64,000 nt of DNA from Bradyrhizobium sp. OK095 (GCF_900109945.1 NZ_FOBX01000007.1:372001-436000), one strand, 5' to 3'. Shown: positions 9,506-23,746, counted from the first letter of the stretch. The notes: a model not told the origin generated them from the sequence alone. Made by a program: numbers and translations.

Positions 9506-9609
9506 GCCCGTCCGGCAATAGACGAAATAATTTCTGCCCTCGACGGAACGATCCAGCAATCGGCAGGTTGGACGTTCAAGTCCCAAGGATAGAGATTGTG
9601 AGCACAGAA

Positions 9610-9646
9610 GGCCTCAGCCGGTCAGCCCCGGGCTGGGGCCTTTTTT
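9610..9646 (+). terminator. Rho-independent terminator downstream of pepT
   Basis: A 10-bp stem GGCCTCAGCC / GGCTGGGGCC (one G-U) with an 11-nt loop, then TTTTTT. Confidence 0.88.
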
Positions 9647-9753
9647 GCGTTTGGCGTGTGCGACATCGAGTTCCCCACATGTAACACTGTTGCGGGTCGA
9701 CACTGTTCGGGCCGCCATGCTACCGCAGGCGGATCAGGAACCTGAGTGCAACA

Positions 9754-10116
9754 GTGACTGCGATCCGCCCCTACAGTCTTCGCCGCCTGCGCCATTGGCG
9801 CGGGCTGCTGGCTGTGCTCGTCGCGGTCATGTATCTGCTGTCGGGCGTACTGCACGGCGCGCACGACATCGATGTCACCAGCCCCTCCGGCGGCTCGGAG
9901 ATCGCCTCGATTCTCGACGGCGGCGCTGCCGACCACAGCGATCACAAGACGCTCGGCGGCCATCACTGCCATGGCTGCTTCTCGGTCGCCGTTGTGCAGC
10001 CTCTGCACGCGGGCGCCGCGGCCGATATCATTGCCGCACCGGTCGCGCAGCAGCAGCCGACGCTCGTCGGCATCGCACCCGACACGACGTCCCCGCCTCC
10101 CAAACACCTGACCTGA
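9754..10116 (+). CDS. His-rich small exported protein leading the metal-efflux operon (CzcI-like)
   Basis: A 120-residue protein with a GTG start. A Leu/Val-rich hydrophobic N-terminus (GLLAVLVAVMYLLSGVLHGAHD) is followed by a metal-binding-looking stretch, DHSDHKTLGGHHCHGC, and a Pro-rich end (TSPPPKHLT). Small periplasmic proteins of this layout (CzcI/DUF2946-like) commonly precede heavy-metal RND operons and are thought to sense or buffer metal. The assignment rests on architecture and position, 56 bp before the outer-membrane factor gene. Confidence 0.65.
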   Translation: MTAIRPYSLRRLRHWRGLLAVLVAVMYLLSGVLHGAHDIDVTSPSGGSEIASILDGGAADHSDHKTLGGHHCHGCFSVAVVQPLHAGAAADIIAAPVAQQQPTLVGIAPDTTSPPPKHLT

Positions 10117-10172
10117 ACCGATCAGCCGGGCGCCACGCGCGCCCACGATGCTTTTGTTCACAGGTCATCTTC

Positions 10173-11447
10173 ATGTCTTGCAGACGGACTGCCGCGCGCC
10201 TTGCGTGCGCGATGGCGATTTTCGTTGGCCCCTGGCTGACGCAACACGCGCACGCCCAGACCCTGACGATGCGCGCGGCGCTGTCGCGCGCACTGGCCGC
10301 GAGCCCGCGCCTGACGGCGGCGGAACGCGATGTCGGCATCGCCACCGGACAGCGGATCCAGGCCGGCGCGCTCCTCAATCCGGAACTGTCCTATGAGCAG
10401 GATAATTCGTTCGGCTCGGGCATCCATCGCGGCACCAGATCGGCCGAGACCACGCTCCAGATCAGCCAGGCTTTTGAGCTGTTCGGCAAGCGCGATGCGC
10501 GGATCGCTGCGGGCGCGGCCGGAATCGAGGTCGCCGCGATCCAGCGCAAGGCTGTCCGGTTGGAGGTGCTGTCGGAGACCGCGATCGCGTTCCTCAGCGT
10601 GCTCGGCGCGCAGCGGCGGATCCAGATCCTCGACGAACAGATCACCGCGATCGATCAGTTGACGCCGCTGCTCCGCCGCCGCGTCGAGGCCGGAGCGTCT
10701 TCACCGGCCGAGACCGGCCGCGCCGAGGTGGCGTCCGCGCTGGTGAAAGCCGACCGCGAACGCTTCAAGGCGACGCTGGCGAGCGCCCGGCGCGAGCTTG
10801 CGGTGCTGATGGGCGATGCTGCGGCGAAATTCGGCGAGGTCTCCGGCCGGCTCGACACCATGGGCAAGACGCCGACATTCCAGTCGGTCGTCGCCGCCAT
10901 CGATGCCAATCCGCAGCTGGTGCGCTGGACCGCGGTCTATGCCCAGCGCAATGCCGAGCTGCTGATGGCTCGCTTAAGACCCTATCCCGACGTGCGGATC
11001 GCCGCCGGCTGGCGCCATTTCAACGAGACCAATGACGATGCGGCACGCCTCACCGTCTCGGTGCCGATCCCGGTGTTCGACCAGAACCAGGGCAACATCC
11101 TCTCGGCGCAGGAAAGCCTCGCCAAAACAAAGGCCGAGCGCGAGGCCAACCGCAACACGCTGATCGTGATTGCAGGCCGCGCCTACGACTCGCTGCAAGG
11201 CTCGCTGCGCGAGCTCGCAGTGTTGCGCGAGACTGCGATCCCGAAGGCCACCGAAGCGTCGGACGCGATCGCGCAAGGCTACGGACAGGGCCGCTTCACC
11301 CTGCTCGAAGTGCTCGACGCCCAGGCCAGCGTCACCCAGGCGCGGCTGCGCGAGCAGGAAGCGCTCCAGAATTTCCATGCCGGCGTCGCGACCATCGAAG
11401 GCCTCGTCGGCAATCCCTTTGCGCTGGCCCGGGAGGGCGCACGATGA
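10173..11447 (+). CDS. CzcC/CusC-type outer membrane efflux protein (TolC family)
   Basis: A 424-residue protein with a signal peptide ending HAHAQ. It shows the two-fold repeated TolC/OEP architecture of long alpha-helical hairpins (LSRALAASPRLTAAERDVGIATG ... YEQDNSFGSG ... ISQAFELFGKRDARIAAG ... GYGQGRFTLLEVLDAQASVTQARLREQEAL). It forms the outer-membrane exit duct of a tripartite metal pump. The start at 10173 gives the signal peptide; an ATG 39 bases later is an alternative. The stop overlaps the adaptor start by 4 bases (ATGA), indicating translational coupling. Confidence 0.88.
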   Translation: MSCRRTAARLACAMAIFVGPWLTQHAHAQTLTMRAALSRALAASPRLTAAERDVGIATGQRIQAGALLNPELSYEQDNSFGSGIHRGTRSAETTLQISQAFELFGKRDARIAAGAAGIEVAAIQRKAVRLEVLSETAIAFLSVLGAQRRIQILDEQITAIDQLTPLLRRRVEAGASSPAETGRAEVASALVKADRERFKATLASARRELAVLMGDAAAKFGEVSGRLDTMGKTPTFQSVVAAIDANPQLVRWTAVYAQRNAELLMARLRPYPDVRIAAGWRHFNETNDDAARLTVSVPIPVFDQNQGNILSAQESLAKTKAEREANRNTLIVIAGRAYDSLQGSLRELAVLRETAIPKATEASDAIAQGYGQGRFTLLEVLDAQASVTQARLREQEALQNFHAGVATIEGLVGNPFALAREGAR

Positions 11448-12413
11448 AGACATCCTCCACCATCCTCATTGCCATCGTTGCCATCGCACTCGGCGCTTAC
11501 GGCACGTCCCTGCTCGCCCCGGCCAAGGTGACGCACACCGAGCACGCCGAGGAAAAGAAGCCGGAGAAGCCGAACGACCATGTCGAGCAGGACGAGCACG
11601 GCGCCGACCGCATCCGCATCTCCGACGTCAAGCTCGCCGCCGCCGGCGTCACGCTGGCGGAAGCCGCGAGCGCGACGTTGACCGACACGCTGTCCTTCAA
11701 CGGCATTTTGCGCGCCAACCAGGAGGCCGTCGTTCAGGTGACGCCGCGCTTTCCCGGTGTCGCAAAATCGATCCTCAGGCGCATCGGCGACAAGGTCGGC
11801 AAGGACGATCTGCTCGCCACCATCGAGAGCAACCAGAGCCTGACCGTCTATGAACTCAAGGCGCCGATCGCCGGCACCGTCATCGAGCGCCAGATCTCGC
11901 TCGGCGAATACGCCTCCGAGCAGAAGCCGGCCTTCGTCGTCGCCGACCTCACCACCATCTGGGTGGATCTGTCGATCTACCGGCAGGACCTGAAGCGCGT
12001 CCGCATCAATGACGGGGTGCTGATCGATCCCGATGACGGCCGCGGTGAGATCAAGGGCACCATCTCCTACATGGCACCGATCGGCTCGAGCGAGACCCAG
12101 ACCGCGCTTGCGCGAATCGTGCTTCAAAATCCCGACGGCCGGCTTCGCCCCGGCCTGTTCGTCACGGCACGGCTGATCCTCGCCGCCCGCAACGTCGTGG
12201 TCGCTGTGCGCCGGAGCGCGATCCAGACGCTGGAGAACAGGACTATCGTGTTCGTCCGCGAGGACGGCGACAAGATCGAGGCGCGCCCGGTCGAGCTTGG
12301 GGATTCCGATCCGAGATTCGTGGAGATCCGCGCCGGCCTCTCCGCCGGCGAGCGTTACGTTGCCGAGAACAGCTTTGTCGTGAAGGCGGAGATGGGCAAG
12401 GGAGACGCCGGTC

Positions 12414-12421
<8 letters not shown>
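11444..12421 (+). CDS. CzcB/CusB-type periplasmic adaptor (membrane fusion protein)
   Basis: A 325-residue protein with a single N-terminal membrane anchor (ILIAIVAIALGAYGTSLLAP) and an acidic, His-containing stretch (TEHAEEKKPEKPNDHVEQDEHGAD). The lipoyl/barrel-sandwich halves follow (VTPRFPGVAKSILRRIGDKVGKDDLLATIES and LKAPIAGTVIERQISLGEYA), then beta-barrel and membrane-proximal domains. It bridges the inner-membrane RND pump to the outer-membrane channel and may hand over metal. It overlaps the following RND gene by 8 bases. Confidence 0.9.
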
Positions 12422-15623
<3,202 letters not shown>

Positions 15624-15625
15624 AT

Positions 15626-16576
15626 TTGGGCAGCCACGACCATCACGACCACGACCATGATCACGCCGGCCACGACCACAGCCACGGCGGGCATGTCCAT
15701 GCGCCCGCCAATTTCGGCAAGGCCTTTGCGATCGGCATTGCCCTCAACAGTGCGCTGGTCGTGGCGGAAGCGGTCTACGGCTATCTCGGCAACTCCACGG
15801 CGCTGCTGGCGGATGCCGGCCATAATCTGTCCGACGTGCTCGGATTGATCGTAGCCTGGTGCGCATCGATCGCGGCGCGGCGCGCGCCGAGCGGCCGCTT
15901 CACCTATGGCCTGCGCGCCTCCACCATTCTGGCAGCGCTGGCGAATGCGGTGTTCCTGCTGGTCGCGACCGGCGCGATCGGCTGGGAAGCGATTTTGCGG
16001 CTGCGCGAGCCGGAGCCGGTTGCGGGCGTGACCGTGATGGTGGTCGCCGGCATCGGCATCCTCATCAACGGTTTTACCGCCATGCTGTTCGCCAGCGGAC
16101 GCAAGGACGACATCAACATCGAGGGCGCTTATCTGCACATGGCCGCTGACGCTGCGGTCTCGCTTGGCGTCGTGGTCTCGGCGGCGCTGATCATCTGGAC
16201 CGGCTGGCTCTGGCTCGATCCCGTCACCAGCCTCGTCATCTGCGCCACCATCCTCTGGAGCACGACGAGCCTGTTGCGCAGCTCCATCGACATGTCGATG
16301 GCGGCCGCGCCGAAGGGCACCGATCTCGCCGCGATCAGGATGTTTCTGCTGGAGCGGCCCGGCGTCTCGGCGATCCACGATCTCCATGTCTGGCCGATCT
16401 CGACGACGGAGACGGCGCTGACCTGCCACCTCGTGATGCCTGCAGGTAGTGGCGATGCGTTCCTGATGGAAACGGCGCAGCAGCTCAAAGCGTCGTTCCG
16501 CATCGGCCACACCACGCTTCAGGTCGAGACGCATCCCGACAATGGCTGCGCGCTGGCGCCGGATGATGTGGTGTGA
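15626..16576 (+). CDS. Cation diffusion facilitator, CzcD-like Zn/Co/Cd exporter
   Basis: A 316-residue protein starting at TTG (15626), two bases after the RND stop, with GGGAG 9 bases upstream. The N-terminus is a run of His/Asp (MGSHDHHDHDHDHAGHDHSH) likely to bind metal. Six membrane helices follow, with the CDF zinc sites HNLSDVLG (H-x3-D) in helix 2 and HMAADAAVSLGV (H-x3-D) in helix 5, then a cytoplasmic C-terminal domain (GVSAIHDLHVWPISTTETALTCHL). It exports Zn2+ and similar ions to the periplasm, where the RND complex can pick them up. Confidence 0.92.
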   Translation: MGSHDHHDHDHDHAGHDHSHGGHVHAPANFGKAFAIGIALNSALVVAEAVYGYLGNSTALLADAGHNLSDVLGLIVAWCASIAARRAPSGRFTYGLRASTILAALANAVFLLVATGAIGWEAILRLREPEPVAGVTVMVVAGIGILINGFTAMLFASGRKDDINIEGAYLHMAADAAVSLGVVVSAALIIWTGWLWLDPVTSLVICATILWSTTSLLRSSIDMSMAAAPKGTDLAAIRMFLLERPGVSAIHDLHVWPISTTETALTCHLVMPAGSGDAFLMETAQQLKASFRIGHTTLQVETHPDNGCALAPDDVV

Positions 16577-16591
16577 GGCGTTCTGCCTCCG

Positions 16592-16684
16592 CGTCGTCAT
16601 TGCGAGCGCAGCGAAGCAATCCAGACTGCCTCCGCGGGAACAGTCTGGATTGCTTCGTCGCAAGACCTCCTCGCAATGACGACG
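16592..16684. repeat. Palindromic dispersed repeat, family A, copy 1
   Basis: Terminal inverted arms CGTCGTCATTGCG / CGCAATGACGACG enclose an inner inverted repeat (GAAGCAATCCAGACTG / CAGTCTGGATTGCTTC). The left arm shares its first ~45 bases with the copy at 37504-37583, but the right arm has diverged. It lies between two convergent genes, where it could also end transcription. Confidence 0.85.
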
Positions 16685-16705
16685 CGGAGAGAGCGCGACG
16701 CCGCC

Positions 16706-17575
16706 CTACGAAGCCTTCGCTGTCACGATCCAGATCGCGCCCTGCAATGCCACCGACTGCCCCTTCAGGAACGGCGCGAGCATCTCGCGGATCGAGGCTT
16801 TTGCCGCTGCATACGTCTCCGGCGGATGCCCTTGCAGTGCGCGGCTGGCGGGGCCGATCTGGAGCGAGCCTTCGACCGCCGCCTCGAGTCCGCCGCCGAT
16901 TGCAACGTCCATCGCAAGATTGTGCGGCTCCATTGCCACGTCCGCGAAACCGGCACCTGTCAGGATGCGCATCACGCGCTCTTCCGAAGCGAAGGCGAAC
17001 GGGCCCGGCTCCTCCGGCCCGACCGGTGGCATTTTCGGCACGTGCTTGTAGACCGCCATCAGCGGCGCCATCATCCACGGGTTCTCCTTCGGCTCGCGCC
17101 AGCAGGCAAAGGCGAGCCGCCCGGACGGCTTCAGCGCGCGGCGGAGATTGGTGAAGGACGCGACGGGATCGGCGAAGAACATCACGCCGAAGCGCGAGGC
17201 AAGCAGATCAAAGCTCGCCGGCTCGAACGGATGCACGGTCGCATCCGCCAGCGCGAAATCGAGCGGCAGACCTTTTGGCGCAAACGCGCGCGCCTGCGAC
17301 AGCATCGGCTCGGAGACGTCGAGGCCGAGCGCAAATCCGTTCGGAGCAACAGCTTTCGCGAACGCAAAGGTCGTCGCACCGGAGCCGCAGCCGACATCGA
17401 GGACACGCTCGCCCCGCTTCGGCCTGGCGCGGTCGATCAGCACATCGGCAATGGGTCCGAGCAGGCTTTCCTGCGCCGCGTGGCGATCGGCCCAGCGCTG
17501 CCCGCTCGGACCGTTCCAATAGGCGATCTGGTCGGCGTTTTGGTCGTGTACACTGGGCTGACGAATGGTGTTCAT
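16706..17575 (-). CDS. Class I SAM-dependent methyltransferase
   Basis: A 289-residue cytosolic protein with the SAM-binding motif I GERVLDVGCGSGATTFAFA, the post-I acidic loop LGLDVSEPMLSQAR, motif II-like ADATVHPFEPASFDLLASRFGVMFF and motif III LRRALKPSGRLAFACW. It belongs to the broad UbiE/methyltransf_11/25 group; the acceptor cannot be predicted. It is monocistronic, and its 3' end faces the CDF gene across the palindromic repeat. Confidence 0.88.
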   Translation of the reverse strand: MNTIRQPSVHDQNADQIAYWNGPSGQRWADRHAAQESLLGPIADVLIDRARPKRGERVLDVGCGSGATTFAFAKAVAPNGFALGLDVSEPMLSQARAFAPKGLPLDFALADATVHPFEPASFDLLASRFGVMFFADPVASFTNLRRALKPSGRLAFACWREPKENPWMMAPLMAVYKHVPKMPPVGPEEPGPFAFASEERVMRILTGAGFADVAMEPHNLAMDVAIGGGLEAAVEGSLQIGPASRALQGHPPETYAAAKASIREMLAPFLKGQSVALQGAIWIVTAKAS

Positions 17576-17686
17576 CGACCACTTTTTCGAGTTGGCGCTT
17601 TCACATGCCGAGCTAATTGCGCTGTTACTAAGACAGTCGTTTTACCCGCTTTGCAAGAGGTCCTAAGCTAATGATCGCTGGAGAAA

Positions 17687-18676
17687 CTATAGTATCCGCG
17701 AAAAACTTGTGCCAACAAAGTCGCCGACATTATCGTTCCACACAAAATCATTCTTGCGCACCTCCCTCACTTCGCCTCCCTCGCACTCAATCTCGATTCC
17801 GTGAATCCAGTTGTGGTCGGTGCCTTCGCATACACACATCGATCCGCCGCAAATTACGGGCGTTTGATTAGGCGAGAGGTCTACTTGATTTCGGTGCAAA
17901 TGACCCGCCAAGACCAACGCCACACCATAGCGCTTGGCTTGCGAACGGAAATAATCGGCATCAATCAAAACCAGCGGGGACTCCTTCCACGGGAGCCCGA
18001 TTGGAGGGAAGTGTACCACCCAGATCGCAATTAGGTCGCTGTACTTCCCGCGTAAATTTGCCGTCCGCGAGATCATCTCATCAACGACTTCTGCGTGAGC
18101 TTTTCCTCTTCCCAGCCTGTTGAGCCCGCTGGCCTCATCGTCTGTCGCCAAACAAAAATCGCCGGCCACTACTGCCAAATGGCTATCGCCGTCTTGTATC
18201 ACCCGATGCTGAACGCCGTGCGTTGGCCTCCAATACTTCGTAAAAGCCCTGTCAAATTCAGGCGAAGCAGTCCCGCCGAAAATATCGCGGTATCGATCAT
18301 GATTGCCAGGAACGAGAAAGAACCGCTCTTCATCCGCCCCGAGTGTAGGCCGCCATTGGGAATTGAGGTACTCGTGAACTCGTTTGTCATCAATGAAATT
18401 GAATGCCGCAGCAATTGATTCCTTTGTGCCAATCGTAGCAACGTCACCTGAAACCACAAAAAGATCGAAATTCTCGCCTTCCTCTAGCACAAATCTCGCA
18501 GATGCCTCGGCCATTTCATCCGAATAGCTAGACGGAAATGTAGCAATACTGATGGGGCCGCTGAAATGTCGCAGGGTAAGGCTCGGAGGGTCCTGAAACA
18601 AGCGGGACCAATTCTTCCGATTTGGATGAACGCAGAAATGAAAATCTGAAATATGTAATATGCGAAATAGGCTCAC
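17687..18676 (-). CDS. Calcineurin-like metallophosphoesterase (last gene of an accessory operon)
   Basis: A protein of about 329 residues with all blocks of a binuclear metallophosphatase: D-x-H (ILHISDFHF), GD (LFVVSGDVATIG), GNHD (FFLVPGNHDRYRD), the central His (IWVVHFPPIG) and GHLH (VLAGHLHRN). Homologues may hydrolyse nucleic acids, cyclic nucleotides or other phosphoesters. The GTG at 18676 puts the start right at the conserved beta-strand and one base after the upstream stop; an in-frame TTG at 18712 would overlap that gene. Base composition is richer in A+T than the surrounding core genes. The substrate is unknown. Confidence 0.85.
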   Translation of the reverse strand: MSLFRILHISDFHFCVHPNRKNWSRLFQDPPSLTLRHFSGPISIATFPSSYSDEMAEASARFVLEEGENFDLFVVSGDVATIGTKESIAAAFNFIDDKRVHEYLNSQWRPTLGADEERFFLVPGNHDRYRDIFGGTASPEFDRAFTKYWRPTHGVQHRVIQDGDSHLAVVAGDFCLATDDEASGLNRLGRGKAHAEVVDEMISRTANLRGKYSDLIAIWVVHFPPIGLPWKESPLVLIDADYFRSQAKRYGVALVLAGHLHRNQVDLSPNQTPVICGGSMCVCEGTDHNWIHGIEIECEGGEVREVRKNDFVWNDNVGDFVGTSFSRIL

Positions 18677-18677
18677 G

Positions 18678-19517
18678 TTATTCGAGGACTTTAGCGCGAG
18701 CCCTTCCCTCAATTTTAGTGACAGATTGTCGTGGAGAAATCTCCAGCAAAATTAGTTCATGATCAATCCGCAATCGCCCCCACGAGCCACCAATTTGTTG
18801 CCCAGACTCCAACCATTGCATGAGCTCAGTTAGAAGCAACGAGAAGAAGCGAGAGCTGTCGTCCGGCCTGATCGGCAAACGATCGAGGACAAGATGTTGG
18901 AACACTAATGAGAACTGGCCGCCCTTAGCCAAAGGCCAAGCCCCCTCGATTCCATAACGCTGGCGATTCCCAATCGTCGCCATTATTCTCTGCAGCCGCA
19001 CACCAAATTCATCAACTACCTGTTGGCGCGACATATTCAGAAACGCTTCGAAGCGTGTTCGATACTCTTTCGAAATCTGCATTTCCCGCAGATGATCCAA
19101 CACACCTTGCAACCAGACCGCAGTTAGCTCCGGACTAGGCCGGAAAACCGGAAAATCGGACGTTATATGGATTGCAGGTGCGACCCTCCGCACCTCTTTG
19201 AATGACGGCCGTACATCACTCTTTGTCGCTAGCGCCTCTGCTACAGAGTCCATGACAACCGAGCCAGCGATCCTCTTTATCTCAGATGAGGAAACCGAGG
19301 CGGTCGCGTAGCCGACAAAATCGACGTGTTTCGCAAATTGTTTGCCTCGTGGGCGCACCGTTACCAACTGCCCTCGAGAGCGCTCCAATCGCCGGCGTCG
19401 CGCGACCGTTTCGTACTCAACCTTCCACTGAGATAAATCAGGCTTGTCATGCACCGCAAAATCCGGCACATCCACAACCAAATTCAAACTAGTTTCAAGT
19501 ACCGAAAAATTCAGCAT
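18678..19517 (-). CDS. Unrecognised protein, middle gene of the accessory operon
   Basis: A 279-residue soluble protein with no family I recognise. It begins with beta-strand-like text (MLNFSVLETSLNLVVDVPDF) and has an Arg-rich stretch (ETVARRRRLERSRGQLVTVRPRG). Amphipathic helices in the second half (VWLQGVLDHLREMQISKEYRTRFEAFLNMS; FFSLLLTELMQWLESG) are followed by a final beta region. There are no membrane helices, signal peptide or obvious catalytic motif. It starts 3 bases after the upstream gene and ends 1 base before the metallophosphoesterase, so the three are almost certainly co-translated. Its composition marks it as acquired. Confidence 0.72.
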   Translation of the reverse strand: MLNFSVLETSLNLVVDVPDFAVHDKPDLSQWKVEYETVARRRRLERSRGQLVTVRPRGKQFAKHVDFVGYATASVSSSEIKRIAGSVVMDSVAEALATKSDVRPSFKEVRRVAPAIHITSDFPVFRPSPELTAVWLQGVLDHLREMQISKEYRTRFEAFLNMSRQQVVDEFGVRLQRIMATIGNRQRYGIEGAWPLAKGGQFSLVFQHLVLDRLPIRPDDSSRFFSLLLTELMQWLESGQQIGGSWGRLRIDHELILLEISPRQSVTKIEGRARAKVLE

Positions 19518-19520
19518 GAC

Positions 19521-20207
19521 TTATTTATTTGAGATTCGGTCTAGCGAATAGCCGCTGGACTCCATAAGCGCGACCTTTTTTTGGGCATCGACGACAGCTT
19601 CCAGCAGCTTGGATAGGGCCTCTGAATCCAACTGCATCAAAATCGTAGGCTCTTCATCATCGCGATCAGTCGATATTTGCATTTGAACAATCGTAACAAA
19701 ACCATCTATAGCGGTGCGATCCTCATTCAGGGCCGGACGCAAATCGACAAAAGTCGAGAATGATTTAGCGTTGCGCAGAAAGCCTTTGCGAAGTCTAAGA
19801 ATCTTCCGGTGAAAAACAGCGCCATCGGAATGAGCCGCAAGAGTCAGTAGTCGTTGTTTTAACCTATGAACAGTGCTGGCGACTTCCTCAGGGGTCTCAT
19901 CCTCGTCATGTTCGACTTCGAAATCCGAAAGTAGCGAGTCGATCAGAAGAGCGCGCTCCGCTTCGTTCGACGCCTTTTTATCGAGTTCAGTGTTCAAGAA
20001 TGCCAAGAAAGAAAAAAGGTACTCTACGATCTCGCGGTCAAGACCAAGCTTTTCCGCCAAAATGTCCCAACGTGCATTGTCAGAGAGAGAGGCCTGCGGC
20101 CTCTTCATCTCAGATTCGATAACGTCGATTTGCGTATCGCTAAGCTGCGCGATTTCCGCGAGCATTGCACCTATCGATAGAGGCGGAAAGAGACGCGGCG
20201 ATACCAT
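19521..20207 (-). CDS. Unrecognised helical protein, first gene of the accessory operon
   Basis: A 228-residue soluble protein. The N-terminal ~150 residues are predicted largely helical and charged (LAEIAQLSDTQIDVIESEMKRP, VEYLFSFLAFLNTELDKKASNEAERALLIDSLLSDFEVEHDEDETPEEV). The C-terminus reads as three beta-strands plus one helix (TFVDLRPAL, DGFVTIVQMQIS, PTILMQLD, EALSKLLEAVVDAQKKVAL), a layout reminiscent of eukaryotic COMM domains; this is an impression, not a demonstrated match. There is no catalytic motif, suggesting a structural or sensing role. It leads the operon and starts about 215 bp from tRNA-Val. Confidence 0.72.
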   Translation of the reverse strand: MVSPRLFPPLSIGAMLAEIAQLSDTQIDVIESEMKRPQASLSDNARWDILAEKLGLDREIVEYLFSFLAFLNTELDKKASNEAERALLIDSLLSDFEVEHDEDETPEEVASTVHRLKQRLLTLAAHSDGAVFHRKILRLRKGFLRNAKSFSTFVDLRPALNEDRTAIDGFVTIVQMQISTDRDDEEPTILMQLDSEALSKLLEAVVDAQKKVALMESSGYSLDRISNK

Positions 20208-20423
20208 TAACTCAAATCCTCACCCTTGGCTTCCAATCTTACATTGGAACCGTAAAGAGCGTCTTTCCTGGTTCAATGCACGCCGACAAAGAGCGAGACC
20301 CCGCATCCAAACCCAAACAATTCCGGAATACAAGACCGCGACTGATCCATAAAGTGGGACGAACTACATACAAATCAATAAGTTGCGACAAAATATCCTT
20401 TCTGCAACTAACTTTAGAAGCTC

Positions 20424-20500
20424 TGGTGGGCGGTCACGGATTCGAACCGCGGACCCTCTCGGTGTAAACGAGATGCTCTAACCAGCTGAGCTAACCGCCC
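20424..20500 (-). tRNA. tRNA-Val (anticodon UAC)
   Basis: A 77-nt cloverleaf on the reverse strand: acceptor GGGCGGT / ACCGCCC, anticodon stem TCTCG-TTTACAC-CGAGA carrying TAC, T-arm CGCGGTTCGAATCCGTG, encoded CCA. Its 3' end points towards the A+T-rich operon. I found no direct repeat of the tRNA end at the far side of that operon. The gap 20208-20423 contains no supported gene. Confidence 0.97.
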
Positions 20501-20564
20501 CACGGCGCTTCTTTATCCCTACCCGCCCCGTGCGGGCAAGTACGGAACGCCCATTCCCAGGCCC

Positions 20565-20969
20565 TCAATCCCCCGGCCTGCCCGGCAGCGACGGCACCGC
20601 ATCGATCCACACTGCCGCCGACTGGCACCAGATCTGCCTGACGGGGCGCAGGGCGTCGCGCTGGCGGATAGAGCCCCAGCGGATGCCCCAATCGTCGGCC
20701 TGGTCGCCCTCGCCGCTGGTGAACAGCGGGGAACCGCAAGCGGCGCAGAAGTGCTGGAAGCGCATCCGGCCATTGTCGCCGCGCTTGCCGTAGACCTTTG
20801 GCGTGCCGGCGGTGAGCTTGACGTCGGCAGCGGTGCAGATCGCCGTGACCCGGAACGGCGATCCCGTTAGGGTCTGGCAGTCCCGGCAATGGCACACCGA
20901 GACCGTCTCGGGGTCGATCTCGGCCTCATAGCTGATCGTCCCGCAATGGCAGTGACCGTCGACCTGCAT
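20565..20969 (-). CDS. GFA family protein (glutathione-dependent formaldehyde-activating-like)
   Basis: A 134-residue protein with the family zinc-ligand pattern: GHCHCGTISYEAE, VCHCRDCQTLTGSPF and FCAACGSPLFTSG. Members resemble S-hydroxymethylglutathione synthase (Gfa) and bind two zinc ions, but most have no demonstrated activity. The gene lies downstream of lon on the same strand, separated from it by a strong terminator. Confidence 0.88.
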   Translation of the reverse strand: MQVDGHCHCGTISYEAEIDPETVSVCHCRDCQTLTGSPFRVTAICTAADVKLTAGTPKVYGKRGDNGRMRFQHFCAACGSPLFTSGEGDQADDWGIRWGSIRQRDALRPVRQIWCQSAAVWIDAVPSLPGRPGD

Positions 20970-20990
20970 CGCATCCCTTTCCCCAAAACA

Positions 20991-21016
20991 AAAACGGCGC
21001 CCGAAGGCGCCGTTTT
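20991..21016 (-). terminator. Terminator of lon
   Basis: AAAACGGCGCC / GGCGCCGTTTT hairpin with a short CGAA loop (read on the + strand). The A and T tracts on both sides make it bidirectional in form; it lies 23 bp past the lon stop. Confidence 0.9.
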
Positions 21017-21038
21017 ATCATCTTTTCGAATTGCGATC

Positions 21039-23462
<2,424 letters not shown>

Positions 23463-23721
23463 GGCCTTTTCCTTTTGCTTTGCCCCCCTGCACGCAGCCC
23501 GCCATGATCATGCGCAACCGCCACAAGGTGCCGAGGTGATCCGTAAAACCGGTCTACCATTGGTAGGTTGGACCGGGCTTGCCGGATCGGAACTAAGGCG
23601 AATCTTGAACAGAATTCTCGCTCGCCGTCGACATTAGGTGGCTATCGACCGGGGGGGTGTCAAGTCATTGAAAGACGCGCGCCATCAGGCGCTTACGCAC
23701 GCGAACAAGCGACGCAACACC

Positions 23722-23746
23722 GGCTGCGGAGAACCCTTCCGCAGCC
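23722..23746 (-). terminator. Hairpin downstream of clpX, probable terminator
   Basis: Perfect stem GGCTGCGGA / TCCGCAGCC with a 7-nt loop, 41 bp past the clpX stop. There is no long T-run, so termination is likely but weaker than elsewhere in the window. Confidence 0.6.

Noticed and set aside
17576..20500. tRNA-Val as integration site for the A+T-rich operon
   Set aside because: I searched by eye for a direct copy of the tRNA 3' end near 17.6 kb and found none, and no integrase gene is present. The operon may still be acquired, but an att-flanked island is not supported.
23463..23640. Heat-shock (sigma-32) promoter or CIRCE element upstream of lon
   Set aside because: No convincing CTTGAA/CCTAT pair or CIRCE inverted repeat was visible.
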